DNA of 64,000 nt, from the NCBI GenBank assembly GCA_964035575.1, contig OZ037854.1, positions 1 through 64,000 of the forward strand, given 5' to 3'. Made by a program: the position numbers and the translations under genes. Below, piece after piece: positions 10,253 to 20,696 of the stretch; position 1 is the stretch's first letter, and every line of letters starts with the position of its first letter. The stretch comes from Rhynchopus sp. YZ270_cl-10 (Eukaryota; Euglenozoa; Diplonemea; Diplonemida; Diplonemidae). The notes below the pieces were generated by a model. The model ran no database searches and was not told the DNA's origin. It saw only the letters and a list, made by a program, of their open reading frames with translations.

Positions 10253-11584
10253 TTAATTTACAGACGACATTTCCTCTTCCCGCATCTCTGCGGCCACCCC
10301 TGCAGGCTCCGCCCCACCCCCTGTGCCCGCTGCTTCTTGTGGAGGTGTCTCTCGTTCTTCCTCCTGTTCTGAGCCTTCTTTGTCCCCTCGCCCGGGCCAT
10401 TTTGGGAAGTGGAGTACTCGATGTTCGTGACGTTTGGTGAGAACCTTGTGTGCACCGGCGGGGTGGTGGCGGATGTGGATAGTGCAGGTGCCTGTGGGGA
10501 GGGCAGAGGGCTCGCCATCGACCTGCATCTTGAGGTTGTGGTCGGGGAGCAGCTCAATGGTGATCTCGCTGCCTTGGCTGACCTTCTTGGAGTGTCGCAT
10601 GCCACCCTGCGCAAAGAGCATGTGCCAGCTGCCGAAGTAGCCGCACAGCTCCACCTTGCCGTCAGAGAAGCTCTGCACAGTCCACTCCTTCTTCGTAGGG
10701 GTGTGCCGCCACACCTTCATCCCTGCACCAAAGGAGTCGATGTTCGTCAAAATGATGTTCTTCAGCCCCGCAAACTTCTCCGCAGGCACCGCCGTCCCGT
10801 CGACAGAGATCTTCACACGGTTCTTCATGACAGGCGAACCACACATACTGGTGGCACCGTACTTTGCGTACCAGATCTTGTTGAGTGCACGGCTTTTGCA
10901 CCAGCCTGGATTCTCTCTGCGGAAGGTGTCGAAGTTGTGTGCGATCTGCGCGTCGAGCCCGACGCTGAGGTAGTTCGACATGACGTCCTGGCCGACAGGG
11001 ATCTCGTCGCCTTCTGCGTTGCGCACCTTGACCTCCCACCTGTCGAGGAGGGAGCGGTGTGCATCCTCTACCTCAGCGAGGATGTGGCGGATGCTCTCCT
11101 TTGGGCAGCAGCAGCAGAAGTTCTCGCGCACGAAGCCTGGTCCAAAGCCGAGGCTGCGCGAGAGGTCGTTCCCTGTGCCCATGGGGATGATCGCGACGAA
11201 GGGGCGCGACTCGTACGGCTTCTTGTCGAAGTGCTTGTCCAGGAGCTGCATGCCCCACGCAATAGTCCCATCGCCACCCGCTACAATGCAGTTGCCTCCG
11301 CACGGCGTGTCCTTCAGCAGGTCAAAGAGCTGTGCCATCCGTGGGTCCTGCGCAGCCCCCTCCCAATCCGCAGCAGCATTCGCGAACTCTGCCCGCAGCT
11401 TCACCTTCCCATCAGTGGGGTCCACGCGGTGCTTCACATAATCCATCAAGTTCAGCACATACGCGTCCCCCAGCTCCTCCCGCAGCTGCTCTTCTATGAA
11501 GGACGCCGCAGCACGCTCGCCACTCGAAGAGTTGGTCAACGCAACGGTGCAGCCGCGCAGCCCACCTGGCTTGGGTTCGGGCAT
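10253..11584 (-). CDS. Diacylglycerol kinase
   Basis: A 443-residue single-exon enzyme that would phosphorylate diacylglycerol to phosphatidic acid. The catalytic domain spans roughly residues 8-165: the nucleotide loop CIVAGGDGTIAWG is at 99-111, with GGDGT at 103-107, and AIIPMGTGNDLSRSLG is at 131-146. The accessory domain follows (about 200-375), including SVGLDAQIAHNFDTFR and IILTNIDSFGAGMKVW, which are typical eukaryotic DAGK accessory signatures. There are no C1, EF-hand or PH domains, so it is a minimal, type-III-like architecture. The last 50 residues form a Glu-rich disordered tail. The start is the first in-frame ATG. Confidence 0.95.
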   Translation of the reverse strand: MPEPKPGGLRGCTVALTNSSSGERAAASFIEEQLREELGDAYVLNLMDYVKHRVDPTDGKVKLRAEFANAAADWEGAAQDPRMAQLFDLLKDTPCGGNCIVAGGDGTIAWGMQLLDKHFDKKPYESRPFVAIIPMGTGNDLSRSLGFGPGFVRENFCCCCPKESIRHILAEVEDAHRSLLDRWEVKVRNAEGDEIPVGQDVMSNYLSVGLDAQIAHNFDTFRRENPGWCKSRALNKIWYAKYGATSMCGSPVMKNRVKISVDGTAVPAEKFAGLKNIILTNIDSFGAGMKVWRHTPTKKEWTVQSFSDGKVELCGYFGSWHMLFAQGGMRHSKKVSQGSEITIELLPDHNLKMQVDGEPSALPTGTCTIHIRHHPAGAHKVLTKRHEHRVLHFPKWPGRGDKEGSEQEEERETPPQEAAGTGGGAEPAGVAAEMREEEMSSVN

Positions 11585-11857
11585 TATCTTGTTTTGAATT
11601 GTGGGTTTTTTTTTGTTATATTTTGTGTACTTTCTGTACTGTGTGATATTTTTATTTTTGCAGATTTGTCGAGAAATTTGGCCCTTTTTTAGTTATCCTT
11701 TATTTGGTGTAAATGACGGTATAAAAATAGCTGGCGGCAACACAACGCACAAACCCAAGCACCCGTTTAAAAAAGTTTTTGAACAGGTCGAAGCGATTTC
11801 CCCAATTAAGGTATTGTCAGACGACCCTGTCCTCGCTTAGGCCCTGCTAGGCTTAGG

Positions 11858-13471
11858 TCATCGCTGTGCTAGGCGCAGCATGATGATAGAGAATAGGTGG
11901 AAGTTGACGCGGCTCTTCCCTGTGCGTGCGCCTGCGACGATGGCTTCTATCTGGGCACGCACCTTGGCCTCGTTAAGGGGCACACCGAAGCACTCCTGCG
12001 ACATGACGACCTCAAGCATGGTGTCGAGGGTAAGCCACTCGCAGCCGTCACGGTCGTACTTCTTGAAGAGCGCCTGCAGGTGTGCGTCGGAGACAGGCAC
12101 GCCAGACACATCCCCCACCAGCTTGTCGATGGAGTGTGTCGGGTCCAGCTCAGGTGTCGCCCGGCCAGACACAATGTTCGTCATGTCCTCCTCCAGGTGT
12201 GGGTCCATCTCCGAGTCGTGACGCAGCTCTGACACACGCATCGTCGCAGACGAAGGCACCACCTCGCCCTCCAGCAGTGGACGCTTCAGAATGCCGCTCA
12301 AAGAGTCAAGCGTCTTGCGCCACGCCCGCGTGACATGGTCTACAAGCAGCTCGGAGTCCTTCGCAAGGCTGTGGCTCGCGGCGCTCAGCAGCGCCTGCCC
12401 CACAGCAGGGTACATCGCCTGTGTGACGCCGTAGCCCGCATGCCTGTGTCCAAGGTACTGCAGGTACGACAGTGCAGGCTTGAGGCCACGCTCCTGCAGC
12501 ATGTCGACAATGAGCTCTACGCCGTCAAGCAGCTTCATCCCGATCATGGTTGGGGTGAGGCCCTTCCCACGCACGACAGCGGCGGCAGCGGGGCTGATCT
12601 CCATCATGCCGCGTGCTATGGCAGCAGCTGCGGACTCCTTGTCCTTGACACGCTGGAGGGACTCACGTATGAGCACCAGATCCTCTTCGCATGGGCTGAG
12701 CGACGTTTGGTGCTTTGCGTGCAGCTCACGCATCTGTGAGCCTGCGGCCATGGTGGTGCTCATGAGGGAGTGCAGCTTGACCCACGCACGCTTGACGGCA
12801 TTGTTGCGCTCCTTGGCATGCTGCAGGAGGTGGCGGCGGACGAGGTGGAGGACACAGCTGCAGATGAGGTTGTAGTCGCGCTCGATAATGCCGTATGCGA
12901 TGTGGCGTCGTGCGAGGTCGCGGATGAAGCCTTCTGTGAGGGAGGGCTGTGCGATGTTGTTAGTGAAGAGACGCAGCATGCCGAGGAACTGCTGGCATGG
13001 GTCGCTGCAGGCGTCGTCGAAGCCACGCAGCCTGTCGGACAGCTCCTGCGAATGTGTCGCGATCTCACCGTAGAACTCCTCCATGATGGACGCCTCTGCC
13101 ATCATCGACGTGAACGAGTCAACCACCAACGCTGACTCCTCCTCAGACACGAACATCACACACGAGCTCAGCTCAGGACGCGACGGGTGTGTCGCCTTCA
13201 TGTCCGCCAGCTCGTCCTGCAGCTGCAACACAAGCTTGCGCTCCTCAAACGGCGCCAGCATATTCGCGATGTACACCAGCGGGTCTGCCGGCTTCTGCAC
13301 AAGACACTTCTCCCACGCCTCGTCTATACGCCCCGCAAGGTTGTGGCGCTCAATGAACATCTTGTCGTGCTCGCGCACCAGACGCATGTGGCTGTTCTTA
13401 AAACCCACATCCTTCACGCCACGGTTGTACCGTGAGTGCGGTGCCTTGAGGGTAATACGTTCGCTTTCCAT
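11858..13471 (-). CDS. RIIa-like + tandem globin + EF-hand-like protein
   Basis: A 537-residue single-exon protein. Residues about 52-80 (AWEKCLVQKPADPLVYIANM) resemble the RIIa/DPY-30 dimerisation-docking helix pair used for anchoring in flagella. Globin-like domain 1 spans about 108-240, with an A-helix, FYGEIATHSQEL, and the F-helix signature LARRHIAYGIIERDY (His190 as candidate proximal ligand). Globin-like domain 2 spans about 264-394 with the matching LGHRHAGYGVTQAMY (His344). The C-terminal part (about 460-537) resembles an EF-hand pair, but loop YDRDGCEWLTLD lacks the usual glycine at position 6 and acidic residue at 12. A soluble, anchored haem-based oxygen or redox sensor would fit. 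Haem binding and calcium binding are not shown by sequence alone. Confidence 0.75.
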   Translation of the reverse strand: MESERITLKAPHSRYNRGVKDVGFKNSHMRLVREHDKMFIERHNLAGRIDEAWEKCLVQKPADPLVYIANMLAPFEERKLVLQLQDELADMKATHPSRPELSSCVMFVSEEESALVVDSFTSMMAEASIMEEFYGEIATHSQELSDRLRGFDDACSDPCQQFLGMLRLFTNNIAQPSLTEGFIRDLARRHIAYGIIERDYNLICSCVLHLVRRHLLQHAKERNNAVKRAWVKLHSLMSTTMAAGSQMRELHAKHQTSLSPCEEDLVLIRESLQRVKDKESAAAAIARGMMEISPAAAAVVRGKGLTPTMIGMKLLDGVELIVDMLQERGLKPALSYLQYLGHRHAGYGVTQAMYPAVGQALLSAASHSLAKDSELLVDHVTRAWRKTLDSLSGILKRPLLEGEVVPSSATMRVSELRHDSEMDPHLEEDMTNIVSGRATPELDPTHSIDKLVGDVSGVPVSDAHLQALFKKYDRDGCEWLTLDTMLEVVMSQECFGVPLNEAKVRAQIEAIVAGARTGKSRVNFHLFSIIMLRLAQR

Positions 13472-14547
13472 GGCTACGGCTTTTTCACACTTGTGTTCGC
13501 GAAAGACGAAATATTCAGCACAGACACCTCAGATACAAGAAGTACCACCCCCGTGTAGGGGGCTCTTGAGGAAAGTGAACGGTGGGGGGAGAAATAAAGT
13601 CTGTCAGTGGTATCGTGTACAGAGGAGAGAAGAGAAGGTGTGCAGAGAACACAACAACAAAACACTTTTTTATTCATCATAAACATTGAAGGGGGCTTTC
13701 CTGCCATCAAGGTAACAAAGCTACAGCTGCCGGCCCTCTAGCCAGGAGGCTTAGGGGCCAACGCGATATACTACCGAAGCACGAAAGCGGGGGGGCAAAA
13801 GGGAAGGGGCTGGAGCAAAACAAAGCAAAAGAACAAAAAGCTTTTTGGGAGATTACCCTAGCCTCTCATGCTTAGGTCGCTTTAAGCTCTTTGTGTGGAT
13901 CCTGCAACACAGCGTGGGAAGGACTAAAAGAAGTCTCACAAGCCGTTGTGCGGAACACCAAAAAAAAAAAAAAAAATGAAGAAAGAAACACGGATTTTGC
14001 TCCTGTTATTTGAGATAATATTCATATACTTTCAAAAGAAAATAGAAGAAAGCACCAGGAAGAATGGGTATACGGGTGACGGATGCGCTTTAAATCCCTG
14101 TTGGGAATGGGACAAACGGAGGGGAAAAATACTAAAAGAACGTTCCGTCGTTTCTAAAAAGAACACCCCCAGAAGCACTGTCTCCGGTGTACACAAATAA
14201 AATAAAATAAAGAGAATTTTTTTGTAAGATGAGCCGAGTTTCTTAATCACCAAAACAACGCTATTTCTCATCAAATATAAAAAAGCTGGAAAGATTGGTC
14301 AAAAAAAAAAGGGGGGCCTTTCTAAAGTATCTGTCCACTGACAATTAGAAATAAAAACGCAATCGGAGGAGAAAGGCAAAAGAAGAGAAACGTTAATTCT
14401 AAGCTTCGCTTAGAAAGGGGGGGAGGACATGGACGTTAAGAACGTCAGAATAGAACAAAAAAATGGACAGATTTTAGCGCAAAGCCTGCTATAGAGCAAC
14501 TTATATTTTACTTTATTTTCCCCTCATTCTCTTCACACGCGACACCA
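13472..14547. other. Spacer with a diverged H1 module
   Basis: AT-rich sequence. A degenerate H1 hairpin lies at 13850-13884 (sense GACCTAAGCATGAGAGGC). A pyrimidine-rich stretch near 14210 (sense) ends CACCGGAGACAG and could be an acceptor, but no convincing exon follows. Confidence 0.35.
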
Positions 14548-14814
14548 CTAGCTAGCAGCACATCCTACTGAGGCAATAGTCCTCTTCATGGACTTACCAC
14601 ACCTGCTTTCACACACCAAGAACCATGAGAGCCCGGAGCCACCTTCGCTCAAAAGTGTTAAGAAAGGCGAAGGTAAAGACGCAGGGGCAAGGCAGTGGTG
14701 TGGACAGCAATGGCTGGGAAAAAGAGAAAAATAAAAGTTGGTAAAGATGAAAGTGACCACCATGTATGCACACATCGTTACAACGAAGAGCTGGCAATAT
14801 AAACCGAAGCTCAT
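14548..14814 (-). CDS. Possible small membrane protein, three exons
   Basis: A tentative model. Exon 1 is 14761-14814 (MSFGLYCQLFVVTMCAYM), exon 2 is 14617-14713 and exon 3 is 14548-14567. The introns are 47 nt (GTGGTC...CCCAG) and 49 nt (GTGTGT...CTCAG). Joined in frame they give 56 hydrophobic residues. Intron 1 contains TCATCTTTACCAACTTTT, which closely matches the H1 downstream motif, and a long T tract to the acceptor. The unspliced sequence is also open (88 codons, same stop), so splicing is not proven. An acceptor (TTTTTCTCAG) lies just upstream of the ATG. No homologue is recognised. Confidence 0.3.
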   Translation of the reverse strand: MSFGLYCQLFVVTMCAYMVVTFIFTNFYFSLFPSHCCPHHCLAPASLPSPFLTLLSEGGSGLSWFLVCESRCGKSMKRTIASVGCAAS

Positions 14815-15479
14815 TGCCGCATCAAAAGCACTGAGAAAAATACTAAGTGATGACTCAAGCCTTGCGGGCCTTTAATAAAGCATAAATGTGAGCATTGAAA
14901 AAGAGGGAATGCTCTAAAAAAAGGGAAGCAATAATAGAGTTGACAGGTTCTCCATTCAGACGTTTTGTATAGGGGAAATGACAAGAAATGTTTCTTGAAA
15001 GGAAAAAAAAAAATGAAGGGAACCCGTTCACACCGTCTCAAGCCCTAAAAATAAAGATGCTTCTTTCTTCAATGAAAGACTGTAGCATTTTATGCGCACC
15101 ACAACAGCAATCAGACGCGCCATGGGGGTTGACTTGAGTAATCGACAAAATGTGCAGCACGGCGAAAACACGCCATGGGGGGGGGGAACACGAATACGTT
15201 TTGTTGCATTATTATTATTTTTTCTCCAGAATTTAGTCACATGCAGGCACACCTCCGACTGACCCACGTACGATGCCAGCCATCCGGATGAAAGCACACA
15301 ATATCATCATTATTGGTCGCAAAGGTGCAACGGCGCTATGCCACCCCTAAAGGCCCCCTCTCCCCTTAACACACACACCCGAACATTTGGGGCCATATTC
15401 TGCGCAAGAATTACCCCTAATAGTTACCACAACACACCCGAACATCGTTTTTTTATTCCCTGAATACCGACATCCCGCT
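14815..15479. other. Spacer downstream of the HisC gene with an H4 copy
   Basis: Holds an H4-family copy at about 15244-15298 and long G and A runs. It includes the 3' flank of the aminotransferase gene. No gene was seen. Confidence 0.4.
15244..15298 (-). repeat. H4 repeat copy
   Basis: In sense it begins TGCTTTCATCCGGATGGC, continues CATCGTACGTGGGTCAG and ends TCGGAGGTGTGCCTGC. It matches the 5' parts of two candidate introns near 52 kb, but here it lacks the leading GTACTTC splice-site-like sequence. Confidence 0.7.
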
Positions 15480-16559
15480 TTAGAACGCTGCGATGTGCTT
15501 GAGAAGCTCGTCGTTCTCTTCGGGTGTACCAACGGTGATACGGAGGCACCCATCGCAGAGGGGTTGGGAGCAACGGTTGCGGACGACCACGCCTTTGGAG
15601 GCGAGGAAGGTGTACAGGCGTGTCGCGTCGAGCACCTTGACGAGGAGGAAGTTTGCGTCGGAGGGGTACACCTTGACGACCTGGCGGAGGGTGGGGAGCG
15701 CTTCCTCCAGGCGGAGACGTTCTGCGAGGATCTTTGCCACCTTTGTCCGCATCTCGCCTGCGTCGTTCTCCAGTGCACGCGACGCTGCGTCTGCGGTCAA
15801 CGAACTCACGTTGTACGGCGCCTTCACCTTGTTAAATATCGCCACCACCTCCTCCGAAGCGTACGCCATCCCCAACCTTGCCGCCGCAAGCCCAAAACTC
15901 TTCGAAAACGTCTGCATCACAATAAGGTTCGGGTGCTCCAACACTGCGTCAGACCAGCCTGGTTGTCCACTAAAGTCAACGTACGCCTCATCTACAACAA
16001 CAATCCCATTAAACGCACTCAGAATCGCCAACACATCAGCGTCACGCACCAAACCCCCCGTCGGGTTGTTCGGTGTACACAAGAACACCACCTTGATCGA
16101 GTTGTCCGAAGCAATCGACGCAGTGATGCCTGGCACGTTGAGCTGGAAGGTTCCTTCCATGAGGGGGACGTTGACAATGCCGACGTCGTTCGTCTGCGCA
16201 GACACCTTGTACATGCCGTACGTAGGGGGGCACTGCAGGATCTTGTCGACGCCGGGTTTGCAGAAGATGCGGAGGGTCATGTCAATTGCCTCGTCGCTTC
16301 CTACACCGAAGAAGAGGTTGCTCGGTGTCAGCTTGCTTTTGCGTGCCTTAAGAAGCTTGGCCTTCACCGCATTGTGGCGTGGGTCGGGGTAGCGCTCCAG
16401 GTTGAGCGGGTTTGGCGCATCGTTGAGGCAGGCACCTAGGCAGTTCTCGTTGGCGTCGAGCATGACAGGAAGCGCCTCCTCAAACTCATCCCGTGCGCAG
16501 GTGTACGGCGCAAGGTTCCAGATGTTCTCTCTGACAACGGACTGCAGGTTGAATGGCAT
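15480..16559 (-). CDS. hisC: Histidinol-phosphate aminotransferase
   Basis: A 359-residue PLP enzyme of fold type I that transfers the amino group from glutamate to imidazole acetol phosphate in histidine biosynthesis. The family motifs are complete: DANENC near 35-40, NLFFGVGSDEAID near 81-93, CPPTYGMY near 110-117, CTPNNPTGG at 161-169 and VVVDEAYVDF at 187-196. TFSKSFGLAAARLG follows at 217-230, with Lys220 as the Schiff-base lysine and Arg228. The length is normal for HisC/HIS5 and no targeting peptide is evident. Related aminotransferases share this fold, but DEAYVDF and SKSFGLAAARLG favour HisC. CTGCTCTCACAG is a good acceptor 49 nt upstream. No other histidine-pathway gene lies in the window. 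Confidence 0.92.
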   Translation of the reverse strand: MPFNLQSVVRENIWNLAPYTCARDEFEEALPVMLDANENCLGACLNDAPNPLNLERYPDPRHNAVKAKLLKARKSKLTPSNLFFGVGSDEAIDMTLRIFCKPGVDKILQCPPTYGMYKVSAQTNDVGIVNVPLMEGTFQLNVPGITASIASDNSIKVVFLCTPNNPTGGLVRDADVLAILSAFNGIVVVDEAYVDFSGQPGWSDAVLEHPNLIVMQTFSKSFGLAAARLGMAYASEEVVAIFNKVKAPYNVSSLTADAASRALENDAGEMRTKVAKILAERLRLEEALPTLRQVVKVYPSDANFLLVKVLDATRLYTFLASKGVVVRNRCSQPLCDGCLRITVGTPEENDELLKHIAAF

Positions 16560-16989
16560 TGCTTTGGTTTTGTTTTTGCTAGAATCTATGCTGTCTGTGA
16601 GAGCAGGAATAAGGGGTGTAACATTTGAGGGGAGGGAGGGAGGGAGGGAGGGTTGTCCTCAAAGAAATCACACAGCTATCAAAAAAAAAAACCCCCCAAG
16701 AAAACGTTGAGATGAATGCATTGTGTGAAGAAGGGGTTCTTTTGTTTTTTTTGTTTTTGCTTTTTTTTTTTGGAGGGGGGTATGTGTGTGTTCCTCTCTT
16801 TTGAGGAAATCCACAAAAAGAAAAATGAAGAAAAAATGAAGAAAAAATGAAAAGGCACACTATTCATCATGGTCTTGGATGAACACACAAAAAACAAGGA
16901 TTTTTTTTTGTTTTTTTTTTTTTGTAGTTTCGACAATCACCCTATCGGGTTCTGTACACAAAGGTCGCCCGAAGGCTAATAAAATTTTT
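16560..16989. other. Spacer with simple repeats
   Basis: Contains a (GAGG)n run near 16630-16653, poly-A/T runs and several repeated GAAGAAAAAAT units near 16820-16850. No gene was seen. The aminotransferase acceptor region lies at its lower end. Confidence 0.4.
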
Positions 16990-19228
16990 TTGAGAAAAGT
17001 TCGATTTCGGCCTCGAAAATACCCGTGACACCGATTTGTCACGGTACTTTGTCACGGAATTTTTTTGAAAGATTCGATTTCGTGACAAAAAAAAATCGAT
17101 TTCGTGACAAGCCGATTTTTTCATTGACACACAAAATTCAATTTAGTGACAAATGACTTTTTTCATTGACAAAAAAAAATTCGATTTCGTGACAAATCCA
17201 TTTTTTCATTGACAAAAAAATGTCATTGAAAAAAATGGAATTTGTCAAGGAAAAAGTCGTGACAGCCAACCCGCCAGTCACTGAAAAGTGACCAGACAGC
17301 CACTTGACAAACACAAAAGAGGCCATTCTTGAGCTGTCTAGAAACCGAAGGGCAGAGACTGAAGACACAAGGTATGATAACTTTATGATTATGCAAGACT
17401 TAGTATATCGCGAACACGGTCAGGCTTGCACGCCTCTGGCCAGAGGCCAGCCCCACTAAATGATATGCAGCAGACACTCATTGCAGATTTCATTTTCATT
17501 CGGTAAAAAATTAATGGGTGCGCACGTTTCTATACCTAATACCCCAACCCTCACCCATACATTCCATTACACACACCAAAACAGATCGAATCCACCAGCG
17601 CATGCGACGGAAGCAGATTCAGATTGTGGTTTGATAAGCAGAGTTCGGTTATTATGGTGGTGGAAAGGGGGGTGGGAACACTTTGTCAGTCACTGCTATA
17701 GCCATTAACCAGGGAGCATAGCTAGTGCAAGAAATTCGACTTTGGAAACCTTCCGGAAAGTCTGTCCTCTGCTTCCGGAGGACTAGACACAAGAAAATAT
17801 TGTTTGTTCCCCCAGAAAACCAGTGCACAATTCACACTCCTTGTGGGTGGTCTTGTTGCCTTTTCGTCATAGTAATTTTGGCCCAGGCATGCTCTTGAAG
17901 CATGACAATTTAGTGTGTATGGGGCAGGGTGTTGTTTTGTTCTGAATTCTCTTTGTTATAACATCTAAGTCAATCGCGGGTGGTGGTTTGTGTAGCGTGA
18001 GGCACTCTTTTTAACAAACTTCCTGCAGTTGCTATGCACTGTTATTTCTTCGGATTTATCATCATACAGCGTAACATAGTGGATTCGCCTGGTCGACACA
18101 ACCTTTGATAGATATGGGATAACCAACCCCCTTCGACCCCTCGTGGGTTCACTGAACAAGCCCTAGTGGTAGTTAAACGCGATTGACATTTACATTCCTA
18201 GAGATGAAAGAACAAGATAACACTTCTGTACCCGCGCATCAAAATTGTGGAAAACTTTGCACCCCAAACACCCTCAACAACGCCCGCCAAAAGGCGCCCC
18301 TTGTTGCTGGGAGTTGGTTCTCATGTTTGATACACTGCACAGCAGGCATTCCTCTGAGTCCAACGCATGTTTGGCCTGTCTGCGGCGTTGTACTTAAGGT
18401 GCACGAAGACAGGGTCTGGTGGTAAATTTTGCGTAGTACTGCGACGTGGTACTACGTGGGTCTGGGAACCTGGTACCTGGGTACAGGATATTTGTTGTCA
18501 AAGACATCTTCCACCATGCATTGAGGAGGGTAAGACAGTGTTCGCAGTTTCTACCTGATAGCATTACACATTTAACTTCTCCACGGGGGTCTTGGGCCGT
18601 TCATTCGGTTATACCTTGACTACCGGAAGATATTCTTGAGGCCTTTTTGGTCTCTAGAATATCCGGTCTTCCCGAACGGAGGCACACTTTGTGTGTTACT
18701 ACGACCTGGCAATTTCCAGCAGTAGGTTAAGTAATCTTTCTTGTAAATTGTTGGATCATTATCTCCTCAGTGCATGAATGCCCCACGTGACTGGACACTT
18801 TTGTGTTTGTCATGTGGAGCTGTGGTTGCTCTTTCACGACTTTTATCCTTGTATCCAGTGTACCCAGTACCCAGTGCCCTGTCACGACTTTTTCCGTGAC
18901 AAAAAGTTTGGTTTCCTTGACAAAATCCATTTCTGTCACGACTTTTTCCGTGACAAAAAGTTCGGTTTCCTTGACAAAATCCATTTTTTCATTGACATTT
19001 TTTTGTCACTGAATTTTTGGATTTGTCACGAAATCGAATTTTTTTTTGTCAATGAAAAAATCGGTTTGTCACGAAATCGAATTTTGTGTGTCAATGAAAA
19101 AATTGGTTTGTCACGAAATCGATTTTTTTTTGTCACGAAATCGAATCTTTCAAAAAAATTCCGTGACAAAATTCCGTGACAAATCGGTGTCACGGTAATT
19201 TTCGAGGCCGAAATCGAACTTTTCTCAA
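16990..19228. mobile_element. Long-TIR DNA element A
   Basis: The inverted ends are 16990-17265 and 18880-19228, the outermost sequence being TTGAGAAAAGTTCGATTTC and its complement. The arms consist of diverged tandem units of TTTGTCACGAAATCGAAT and TTTTTTCATTGACA; one arm carries an extra copy of a roughly 58-bp unit. The 1.6-kb interior includes a block (17668-18844) shared with element B. No intact transposase was seen. The element is flanked by T-rich sequence and no target duplication could be defined. Its superfamily is unknown. Confidence 0.8.
17668..18844. repeat. Shared 1.18-kb core, copy 1 (in element A)
   Basis: About 95% or more identical by eye to 22373-23544, in the same orientation. 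Minus-strand translation shows broken coding traces, for example IHYVTLYDDKSEEITVHSNC and PDPVFVHLKYNAADRPNMRW. The HSNCRKF (HxxC) pattern is of a kind common in transposon-encoded zinc-binding proteins. The frames are broken in both copies, so this looks like a decayed coding region shared by two element families. Confidence 0.85.
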
Positions 19229-19519
19229 TTTTTTTTTTTTGAATTCTGAGTATGCCTCTCGTGCACACATCAAAAAAAGGGGTGGTTGATAGTGCAATAA
19301 CGCCTCTGCGACGCACGACACTGAGATAAAGAAAAAAGAGAAAAAGTTGTAAGACGTGATATGCCCCACTGTGCATGCACACACCTTTTTTTCACTGTAA
19401 CCTACCGAGGTAGGCACCTTTTAAAAAACAAGGAAATTTTGCAGGATGATGGGGGAACCACTTAGGCACGCACGCACACACATCTCAACAAAAACCCAAA
19501 AAGTGGGGGGGGGGGGGGG

Positions 19520-20696
19520 GTAGGGGATACGACTCCAGCCATTTTGGCTGGGACCAAACGCACGGAAAATTCATTTGGCATTATCTGGCCATCTCCAAGG
19601 CAACTGCGGGTGAAAAACACCCTCAGAGTGGGTCACAGGGGGCCTGTGGGTCGAAAAACGACCCAGAAGCCACCCCAGAATACAAAAAAATGGAAAAAAA
19701 TAGTGAAAAAACGGCTTTTTTCACGTTTTGGCCACTTTGGGCAAAATAGCGATTTTTCGAGAAAAAAATCAAAAACCGGGATATTTTTTGACATCACAAA
19801 GCCTCCTTTGGCACAAATATACCCCAAAAGTGGCCTGTGAGTCCATTCCAACCTGTTTTGGACATATTTGACACTTTTGGAAGTGTTTTTTTGGTGTTTT
19901 TAGGTCAAAAAAATGCCCAAGACGTCCCCAAGACATCCCCAAGACACTTTGCACACCCCCTGTTACGGTCATATTTTTTTCGTTTTTTTGCCTGAAACCC
20001 CCAAAATACCCCTCCCGGACCCCACATAGTCCCGAATATCCATCACACACCCACTCAGAGTGAGTAGAAGCACCCCAAAAAAAATATTTTTTAAAGCCCT
20101 AAAATTGTGCTTCAGTTTCGGCAGCATCCATGTTGAAGTTGAAGGGCTTTAAAAAATATTTTTTTTGGGGTGCTTCTACTCACTCTGAGTGGGTGTGTGA
20201 TGGATATTCGGGACTATGTGAGGTCCGGGAGGGGTATTTTGGGGGTTTCAGGCAAAAAAACGAAAAAAATATGACCGTAACAGGGGGTGTGCAAAGTGTC
20301 TTGGGGATGTCTTGGGGACGTCTTGGGCATTTTTTTGACCTAAAAACACCAAAAAAACACTTCCAAAAGTGTCAAATATGTCCAAAACAGGTTGGAATGG
20401 ACTCACAGGCCACTTTTGGGGTATATTTGTGCCAAAGGAGGCTTTGTGATGTCAAAAAATATCCCGGTTTTTGATTTTTTTCTCGAAAAATCGCTATTTT
20501 GCCCAAAGTGGCCAAAACGTGAAAAAAGCCGTTTTTTCACTATTTTTTTCCATTTTTTTGTATTCTGGGGTGGCTTCTGGGTCGTTTTTCGACCCACAGG
20601 CCCCCTGTGACCCACTCTGAGGGTGTTTTTCACCCGCAGTTGCCTTGGAGATGACCAGATAATGCCAAATGAATTTTCCGTGCGCAAAAAATGGCT
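19520..20696. mobile_element. Palindromic element F, interrupted by element B
   Basis: Left arm 19520-20101 and right arm 20143-20696 are inverted copies with few differences around a 41-bp spacer. The left tip (GTAGGGGATACGACTCCAGC, 19520-19539) has no partner beside the right arm. Its complement is found instead at 23791-23810, beyond element B. The original palindrome was therefore about 1.2 kb and B inserted near its right tip, splitting AAAATGGCT/GGAGTCG. Short symmetric ORFs in the arms are not credible genes. Confidence 0.85.

Noticed and set aside
10409-11692. 427-codon plus-strand ORF
   Set aside because: Antisense of the diacylglycerol kinase, whose motifs are unambiguous.
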